A stretch of DNA of 11,174 nucleotides from JAYRWN01 sp041917975 (lineage in GTDB: Bacteria > Bacteroidota > Bacteroidia > Chitinophagales > Saprospiraceae). How positions within the stretch are numbered: the stretch's first letter is position 1; each line of letters opens with the position of its first letter. The position numbers and the translations under genes were made by a program. The notes beneath the pieces are model-generated. The model saw only the letters and a list, made by a program, of their open reading frames with translations. It searched no databases and was not told where the DNA came from. The stretch covers positions 1 through 11,174 of the forward strand of contig JAYRWN010000423.1 of the NCBI GenBank assembly GCA_041917975.1, given 5' to 3'. Below are positions 5,671 through 11,174 of this stretch, piece by piece.

Positions 5671-8600
5671 ATGCGTTGCTTAATCTTTTTTATGGGGATG
5701 GTGTCTTTTTCTCTGTCTGCTCAGGATAAACCCAAATGGGATGTCAATAATCCCGGCGGCCCCTACCAAGAGGTTGCTTTTACGGTGCGCGAAGGTACCT
5801 GGATGAATGTGGATGTTTCTCCCGATGGCAAAGAGGTAGTCTTTGATTTGTTAGGTGACATTTATGCGCTGCCCATCCAGGGAGGTACTGCCCGCACCCT
5901 GCGTTCCGGTCTGGCTTTTGAAGTACAGCCGCGTTACAGTCCGGATGGCCAATCCATCTTATTTACCTCCGATGCCGGAGGCGGGGATAATGTCTGGATT
6001 ATGGACAAAAACGGGCAAAATGCCCGACAGGTAAGTAAAGAGTCCTTCCGGCTCCTGAACAATGGGGTGTGGACGCCGGATGGTCAATACATCATCGCAC
6101 GCAAACACTTCACCTCTACCCGCTCTCTTGGCGCCGGTGAACTGTGGATGTACCACACGTCCGGAGGAAGCGGCTTGCAATTGACCCCACGCAAGAATGA
6201 TCAACAGGATCTGAACGAACCCTGCGTGTCTCCCGACGGGCGCTACGTCTACTACAGCGAAGATGCGTATGCGGGCGGTTATTTTCAGTACAATAAAGAT
6301 CCGAATACCCAGATTTTTGTGATTAAAAGGTTCGACCGGCAAAAAGGTATTTCTGAATTTGTTACCGGTGGTGCCGGCGGGGCAGTGCGTCCCCAACTAT
6401 CTCCCGATGGCCAGATGTTGGCCTTTGTAAAACGCGTCCGCACCAAATCCGTACTTTATCTGCGCCAAATCGGCACCGGGGAAGAATGGCCTGTTTATGA
6501 TCAATTATCCAAAGACCAGCAGGAAGCCTGGACTATTTTTGGCATTTATACCGGATTTGGCTGGACCCCGGATGGAAAATATGTGGTTATCTGGGCACAG
6601 GGCAAATTAATCAAGGTGGATGTCAGCAAAATTAATTCCGCCCAGGACATCCCCTTTATCTGTGAAGTTAAACAGCGCATCGCTGAGGTGGTCCGCTTTA
6701 AACAAAACCTTAACCCCGATAAATTTAAAGTGAAGGTTATTCGCCAGGCTGTGACATCACCGGATGGACAATGGCTGGTGTTTAGCGCCGCCGGGCATTT
6801 ATACAAAAAACCATTACCCAATGGACTGCCGGTACGGATAACTGCTGGGACAGAATTTGAATTTGATCCGTCGTATTCTGCGGATGGTCGTAACCTGGTC
6901 TATGTTAGCTGGTCGGATGAAGCGCTGGGAGCCATAAAAACCGTTAATGTAGCTTCCGGTGTCACCACCACCATTACCCGGGAAAAAGGCATTTTCCGGA
7001 CACCTTCCTTTTCTCCTGATGGACAGAAGATCGTTTTTCAAAGAGAATCCGGTACGGAAATTCTAACCAACAGTTTTAGTGTAAAACCAGGTATTTACTG
7101 GTTATCGGCACAAGGCGGTGAGGCCACTTTGGTTAGCGAAAAAGGGCAATCCCCGCGCTTCAATGACTCTGGAGAGCGTATTTATTACGTCAGTGGTTAT
7201 GGCATGAATCGTACTTTCGGCAGCTATAAGCCGGATGGCAGCGATGATCGAACCATCTTCAAGAGTGTTTACGGCAGCCAATTTGTGGTGAGTCCGGATG
7301 AGCGCTGGGTCGCTTATGTGGACTTGCACAAAGTGTATATCGCAGCATTTCCGCATACCGGCAAAGTCATTGACCTCAACGCCACCACTACGGATTTTCC
7401 ACTCAAACAAGTGGCTCTGGACGCCGGGATTAACCTGCACTGGAGTGCCGACAGCCGGCGCTTGCACTATACCTTGGGGGATCAGTATTATACCATTCCC
7501 CTTGAAGAACGGTTCGAATTTGTGGCTAACCGGCCTGATTCATTATTTAAGCTGCCCACCTCCGGACTGGACGTCGGCCTGGAGTTAACTACAGATAAAC
7601 CACAAGGGGTCGTCGCCTTCACCAACGCCAGGCTCATCACGATGAAGGGTATGGAAGTCATCGAGAATGGAACAGTAGTGGTGGAAAGCAATCGGATTAA
7701 AGCAGTGGGACCGGCTAAAACTATTAAAATACCGTCCGAAGCTAAAATTATCGATGCCAAAGGCAAGACGATCGTGCCTGGTTTTATCGATGCCCATGCA
7801 CACGGAGGTCATTTTTACGACGGGATTACTCCGCAGACATTCTGGCCATATTATGCTAATCTCGCTTATGGCGTCACCACCATGCATGACCCCAGTGCTA
7901 ACACCGAATGGGTTTTTGCCCTCAGTGAGATGGTGAAAGCCGGACGAATCGTGGGGCCGCGTGTTTTTTCCACCGGGACTATTTTATACGGGGCTGACGG
8001 TGATTTTAAAACGGTCATTAATTTGCTGGATGATGCACGCAGTGCCTTGCGGCGGACCAAAGCTTTCGGGGCCTTTTCGGTAAAAAGTTATAACCAGCCG
8101 CGCCGCGAACAACGTCAGATGGTCATTCAGGCGGCCCGGGAGCTGGAGATGGAGGTAGTGCCGGAAGGAGGCTCCTTCTTTTATCATAACACCAGCATGG
8201 TCCTGGATGGGCACACCACTATTGAGCACAACATGCCGGTAGCGCCATTATACGATGACATCGTACAAATGTGGAAACATGCCGGCACCGGATACACCCC
8301 TACACTGATCGTAAATTATGGCTCCGTCAATGGCGAATATTATTGGTACCAGCACACCAACGTCTGGGAAAAAGAACGTTTGTTGCGCTTCACGCCGCGC
8401 AGCATTATTGACAGCCGCAGCCGCCACCGGACCATGTTGCCGGAAGAAGAATATACCAATGGCCATATTTTGACTGCGCAAAGTGTCAAAAAATTGCTGG
8501 ACGCTGGCGTAAAAGTGAATACCGGAGCCCATGGTCAGTTACAGGGCCTGGGAGAACATTGGGAGATCTGGATGATGCAGCAGGGCGGCATGTCCAACCA

Positions 8601-8922
8601 TGAAGCATTAAAAACGGCCACCATTAACGGGGCGCAATCCCTGGGGCTGGACACCTGGATCGGTTCGCTGGAACCCGGTAAATTAGCCGACCTGCTGGTG
8701 CTGGATAAAAATCCACTGGAAAATATCCGTCATACGGAAAACATCCGTTACACCATGGTCAATGGTCGCCTTTATGATGCCGAAACCATGCATGAAGTCG
8801 GTAATTATAACCAAAAGCGAGGAGCTTTCAGCTGGGAAAAGGCTAAAAACTCATCCGCATTTCCCTGGCATGAAGAAGCGGAAAGCAGGGGCATCGGCCG
8901 TTGTTTGTGTGGAAAACATTGA
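5671..8922 (+). CDS. Secreted PD40/TolB-like beta-propeller fused to a metal-dependent amidohydrolase
   Basis: A 1083-residue protein when started at ATG 5671. An in-frame TTG at 5611 would add 20 residues ahead of the signal peptide, so 5671 is preferred: MRCLIFFMGMVSFSLSA|QDK. Residues about 40-620 contain about a dozen PD40-type units, e.g. VSPDGKEVVF, YSPDGQSILF, WTPDGQYII, LSPDGQMLAF and FSPDGQKIVF, indicating one or two TolB-like propellers. Residues about 645-1050 are an imidazolonepropionase-like amidohydrolase. This part has an IVPGFIDAHAHGG strand (H709, H711), K805 in FSVKSYNQ as candidate metal-bridging lysine, H848 and H853 in GHTTIEHN, and a GAHGQLQGLGEHWE segment where the usual terminal metal Asp is replaced by His (H954). 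The C-terminal NGRLYDAETM strand closes the composite sandwich. The tail ends with a Cys pair, CLCGKH. It probably hydrolyses peptide-like or cyclic amides in the periplasm or outside the cell; the substrate is unknown. TolB-fused amidohydrolases of this layout are known. Confidence 0.9.
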   Translation: MRCLIFFMGMVSFSLSAQDKPKWDVNNPGGPYQEVAFTVREGTWMNVDVSPDGKEVVFDLLGDIYALPIQGGTARTLRSGLAFEVQPRYSPDGQSILFTSDAGGGDNVWIMDKNGQNARQVSKESFRLLNNGVWTPDGQYIIARKHFTSTRSLGAGELWMYHTSGGSGLQLTPRKNDQQDLNEPCVSPDGRYVYYSEDAYAGGYFQYNKDPNTQIFVIKRFDRQKGISEFVTGGAGGAVRPQLSPDGQMLAFVKRVRTKSVLYLRQIGTGEEWPVYDQLSKDQQEAWTIFGIYTGFGWTPDGKYVVIWAQGKLIKVDVSKINSAQDIPFICEVKQRIAEVVRFKQNLNPDKFKVKVIRQAVTSPDGQWLVFSAAGHLYKKPLPNGLPVRITAGTEFEFDPSYSADGRNLVYVSWSDEALGAIKTVNVASGVTTTITREKGIFRTPSFSPDGQKIVFQRESGTEILTNSFSVKPGIYWLSAQGGEATLVSEKGQSPRFNDSGERIYYVSGYGMNRTFGSYKPDGSDDRTIFKSVYGSQFVVSPDERWVAYVDLHKVYIAAFPHTGKVIDLNATTTDFPLKQVALDAGINLHWSADSRRLHYTLGDQYYTIPLEERFEFVANRPDSLFKLPTSGLDVGLELTTDKPQGVVAFTNARLITMKGMEVIENGTVVVESNRIKAVGPAKTIKIPSEAKIIDAKGKTIVPGFIDAHAHGGHFYDGITPQTFWPYYANLAYGVTTMHDPSANTEWVFALSEMVKAGRIVGPRVFSTGTILYGADGDFKTVINLLDDARSALRRTKAFGAFSVKSYNQPRREQRQMVIQAARELEMEVVPEGGSFFYHNTSMVLDGHTTIEHNMPVAPLYDDIVQMWKHAGTGYTPTLIVNYGSVNGEYYWYQHTNVWEKERLLRFTPRSIIDSRSRHRTMLPEEEYTNGHILTAQSVKKLLDAGVKVNTGAHGQLQGLGEHWEIWMMQQGGMSNHEALKTATINGAQSLGLDTWIGSLEPGKLADLLVLDKNPLENIRHTENIRYTMVNGRLYDAETMHEVGNYNQKRGAFSWEKAKNSSAFPWHEEAESRGIGRCLCGKH

Positions 8923-9044
8923 TGCAATGATTTATTCGCAATACGGAATTTCTAAATTTTTTTATCCAAGCAAATAATTAAAAGAAATTAACCGCAGACT
9001 AAACGAATTCTGATTACCAAACCGATCATTCAACTATCCTTAAT

Positions 9045-9764
9045 ATGGGGATAATAACAAAGACTCTAATATATTCGGACGGGCCGATGACCTTTCAAGG
9101 TTTTATCGCCTGGAAAGATGATTTGCCACAACGAAAACCATTGATTCTCATTGCCCATGCCTTTCGCGGCCAGGGCGCTTTTGACGAAGAGAAAGCCCTC
9201 GTTTTGGCGGAACTGGGTTATGTGGGTTTTGCCATTGATATGTATGGCCAGGGCCGCAGGGCTAAAGATGCCGATGAAGCCGGACGCCTGATGAATGAGC
9301 TGACTTCTGATCGCCCCTTGTTGTTAAAACGTATTCTCCTCGCGCTGAAAACCGGTCGGGAACTGCCTCAAGCCGATCCTGAACGGGTCGGAGCTATCGG
9401 GTTTTGTTTTGGCGGGAAATGTGTGCTGGATTTGGCCAGGTCCGGGGCAACGCTGCGGGGTGTGGTGAGTTTTCATGGATTATATGATCCTCCCGGTATT
9501 CACCATCCTGGCCCTATCCGGGCTTCCGTACTGGTTTTGCACGGCTGGGAAGATCCCTTGGCTCCGCCGCAAGCGGTATTGGATTTAAGCGAAGAATTAA
9601 CCGCACGGCAAGCCGAGTGGACCATACACATGTACGGGCATACCGGTCATGCTTTCACCAACCCGCAAGCGCAAAACCGTGAATCCGGGCTCTTTTACCA
9701 AGAAAAATCCAGTCAGCGCGCCTGGCTAGCCATGCAAAACTTCTTTGCGGAAGTGATGTTGTAA
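9045..9764 (+). CDS. Dienelactone hydrolase family alpha/beta hydrolase
   Basis: A 239-residue cytoplasmic alpha/beta hydrolase with no signal peptide. The catalytic triad is visible at positions almost identical to classical dienelactone hydrolase: C121 in GFCFGG (nucleophile elbow), D170 in HGWEDPLAP and H202 in GHTGHAFTNP. Length is normal for the family. The segment IAHAFRGQGAFDEEKALVLAELGYVGFAIDMYGQG (spanning 36-70) puts Ala where classical enzymes have the nucleophile-activating Glu of the H-E-x-x-G type motif. This is common in a large subfamily that I recognise by its ELGYVGFAIDMYG core, so a broader esterase or lactonase role is more likely than chloroaromatic degradation. It is separated by 122 nt from the upstream gene, which shows no clear terminator, and it converges on the glycosyltransferase gene. 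ATG 9045 is chosen, though ATG at codon 15 is possible. Confidence 0.88.
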   Translation: MGIITKTLIYSDGPMTFQGFIAWKDDLPQRKPLILIAHAFRGQGAFDEEKALVLAELGYVGFAIDMYGQGRRAKDADEAGRLMNELTSDRPLLLKRILLALKTGRELPQADPERVGAIGFCFGGKCVLDLARSGATLRGVVSFHGLYDPPGIHHPGPIRASVLVLHGWEDPLAPPQAVLDLSEELTARQAEWTIHMYGHTGHAFTNPQAQNRESGLFYQEKSSQRAWLAMQNFFAEVML

Positions 9765-9852
9765 AACTTAGACGTAGAGATGACTATTGGACTTAGCTTG
9801 GCCAACCAAATATTTGCCATTTTTGCTCAACATTTTGTTGTCAAGCGACTGA

Positions 9853-11174
9853 TTAATTATCAGGGAGTTCATTCCGCTTAATCTGCTGAACAGCCTGGTT
9901 TATGCGGGCAAAGAAAGCCGGAGATGGACCATGACACACATAAATTTGATTACCGTGCTGGCGCGAAAGCGGCATATTCAACTCCCAAACTTTTTCAATG
10001 GTGTTAAAAAAACCAGGCATGTCGTCACCCAATTCGTCGTTCACATAAATCAACGTTTGAAAATCAGCCGGCAGGGAATCCGGGAACCAATATTTAAAAC
10101 TTTCATTAAAACTCCACACCTGCGGCAACCGCCAGGGTCGCCCAAAGTGAGTGATGGCGCCCGCCTGGCCGTAACTTTCTGCATAAATGGCTGCACGACC
10201 AGGCTCGGGAAGTTTGGCCCACTGCCGTCCCACTTCCTCACCCAATTCTTGCCAACCCAACATATCCGCGAAGTCCTGCGGCAGAGCATAATTCCGGCCG
10301 TTCTCCCAGCGCAGGATATTTTCCAGACCGGGTAGTTTGGTCAGTTTTTGAATAAGCCGGGTCTCCTGCTCAGGCGGTAATAGGGGCAAAGCAGCGGGGA
10401 TGGAAATGAACCCAAATGCCAGAACAAAGACAATCAAGGCATAACGCAGCCAGAGCCAGCGCATAGCGGTTTGCGTGGCAATAAAAGCCGCTCCGGCAGC
10501 TAAGAGTACAGAATAAGCGCCCAGGGAATAATAACTTTTGGCATTAAAAAACACCAGTATGGCCATGACCATGAGATACATCCAACCCAACGGACGCCAC
10601 AGTTTTGCTTCCGGTCTGAACAACAGATAATATAAGCCGGCCAGCCAAACCGGTAAAAACGGCATAAAAAAAATCATCTGATCACCTAAAAATCCGGTCC
10701 TGGTGACATGTACAAACTGCGTTGCCGCCAACTCACGCATGTGCTGAAACACCGGAAAATCGTGCTGCGCTTGCCACAACAGGTTGGGCGACCAAATTAA
10801 AATGGCAGCTCCACCGGCCAGATATAAAGCTCTGGTCTTAAACAGCCGGCGATGTTTACTCAATAAAAGCCCCGGCAAAAGCGCAAATATAAAGATGAGG
10901 ACAGAATATTTGTTGAGCAGACCCAGCCCGGTGACCACACCGATATAAAGCAAATAGTTTTGTTGTTCCGTTTTCAGGTAACGCAGAAGCAGCCAGGATA
11001 ACCAAGTCCAATAAAACAGGTCAAAGATCACCGGCATGAACAGCATACTGGTTCTGAGCCAAGCTCCGCTGAGAATTCCCGCCAGCCCTACCAGCGCCAG
11101 CGCAAAATCCCGCACACGGGGTGAAGCATCCTTCGGCAACAGGTCCAGCGTCATCAAACCGGTAATGAAGACCA
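9853..11174 (-). CDS. GT39/PMT-like membrane glycosyltransferase (5' end beyond the window)
   Basis: The frame is open to the right edge, reading V-F-I-T-G ahead of LMTLDLL, so the N-terminus is missing and 439 residues are visible. About eight hydrophobic helices follow, at roughly residues 14-33, 37-60, 68-98, 108-126, 158-178, 186-204, 209-227 and 237-258, counted from the TTG at 11157. A soluble periplasmic C-terminal domain of about 170 residues ends the protein. GLGLLNKYSVL (77-87) after the second or third helix and FFNAKSYYSLGAYSVLLAAGAA (203-224) are characteristic of the PMT_2/ArnT-like GT-C glycosyltransferases. These transfer sugars from polyprenyl-phosphate donors to lipids or proteins. 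The catalytic first-loop acidic residues lie outside the window, so activity cannot be confirmed. It converges with the dienelactone hydrolase-like gene. Confidence 0.82.
   Translation of the reverse strand, partial: VFITGLMTLDLLPKDASPRVRDFALALVGLAGILSGAWLRTSMLFMPVIFDLFYWTWLSWLLLRYLKTEQQNYLLYIGVVTGLGLLNKYSVLIFIFALLPGLLLSKHRRLFKTRALYLAGGAAILIWSPNLLWQAQHDFPVFQHMRELAATQFVHVTRTGFLGDQMIFFMPFLPVWLAGLYYLLFRPEAKLWRPLGWMYLMVMAILVFFNAKSYYSLGAYSVLLAAGAAFIATQTAMRWLWLRYALIVFVLAFGFISIPAALPLLPPEQETRLIQKLTKLPGLENILRWENGRNYALPQDFADMLGWQELGEEVGRQWAKLPEPGRAAIYAESYGQAGAITHFGRPWRLPQVWSFNESFKYWFPDSLPADFQTLIYVNDELGDDMPGFFNTIEKVWELNMPLSRQHGNQIYVCHGPSPAFFARINQAVQQIKRNELPDN

Noticed and set aside
7102..7467. Long open frames on the minus strand and in other plus frames within the PD40-amidohydrolase gene.
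   Set aside because: They lie wholly inside a well-supported gene, lack recognisable domains and are explained by its higher GC content.
9800..9835. Possible terminator between the convergent dienelactone hydrolase-like and glycosyltransferase genes (CAAATATTTG palindrome followed by a short T-run).
   Set aside because: The stem is AT-only apart from its ends and flanking pairing is only about 4 bp, too weak to call.
1..11174. CRISPR array, tRNA, rRNA, transposase or integrase.
   Set aside because: No regularly spaced direct repeats of CRISPR length, no tRNA-like cloverleaf, and no recombinase-like protein were found in any reading frame.

Overview
The window looks like chromosomal DNA of a Bacteroidota-type (or related FCB-group) bacterium. 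The evidence is indirect. Most starts lack a clear Shine-Dalgarno. There is a small C-terminally anchored membrane protein with an LKNNR-type N-terminus of a kind I recall from Bacteroidota. Several exported hydrolases (a Tat-signal sugar isomerase-like protein, a PD40-propeller/amidohydrolase fusion, a secreted nitrilase) are typical of that group. A lower taxon cannot be fixed from this sequence.

Layout. Positions 1-139 hold the 3' end of a gene whose C-terminus resembles RraA-family proteins. A compact AT-rich two-gene cassette follows (271-1879): an OLD/SMC-like AAA ATPase whose stop overlaps by 14 nt the start of a 121-residue protein carrying a PD-(D/E)XK-like nuclease signature. Higher-GC metabolic genes then resume: an exported carbon-nitrogen hydrolase with an N-terminal jelly-roll-like domain (1925-3283), a Tat-exported sugar phosphate isomerase/epimerase-like TIM barrel (3393-4400) and a small membrane protein (4474-4728). 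A DoxX-like membrane protein lies on the minus strand (4839-5300) with a clear intrinsic terminator. A 370-nt divergent intergenic region contains four TTAAGC-like hexamers at exactly 11-bp spacing. A large secreted PD40/amidohydrolase (start preferred at 5671, end 8922) and a dienelactone hydrolase-family protein (9045-9764) follow. At the right edge, on the minus strand, is a GT39/PMT-like membrane glycosyltransferase cut off at its N-terminus by the window end.

How the genes may work together. The RraA-like, nitrilase and TIM-barrel genes could be parts of one small-molecule/carbohydrate catabolic neighbourhood, which the AT-rich ATPase-nuclease pair interrupts. That pair is the best candidate for an under-described system: a sensor/motor ATPase translationally coupled to a small putative nuclease, an architecture reminiscent of known anti-phage modules, though defence activity is only inferred. 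The phased hexamer array between the DoxX gene and the PD40-amidohydrolase gene is the clearest regulatory signal and resembles the tandem sites bound by OmpR/PhoB-type response regulators.
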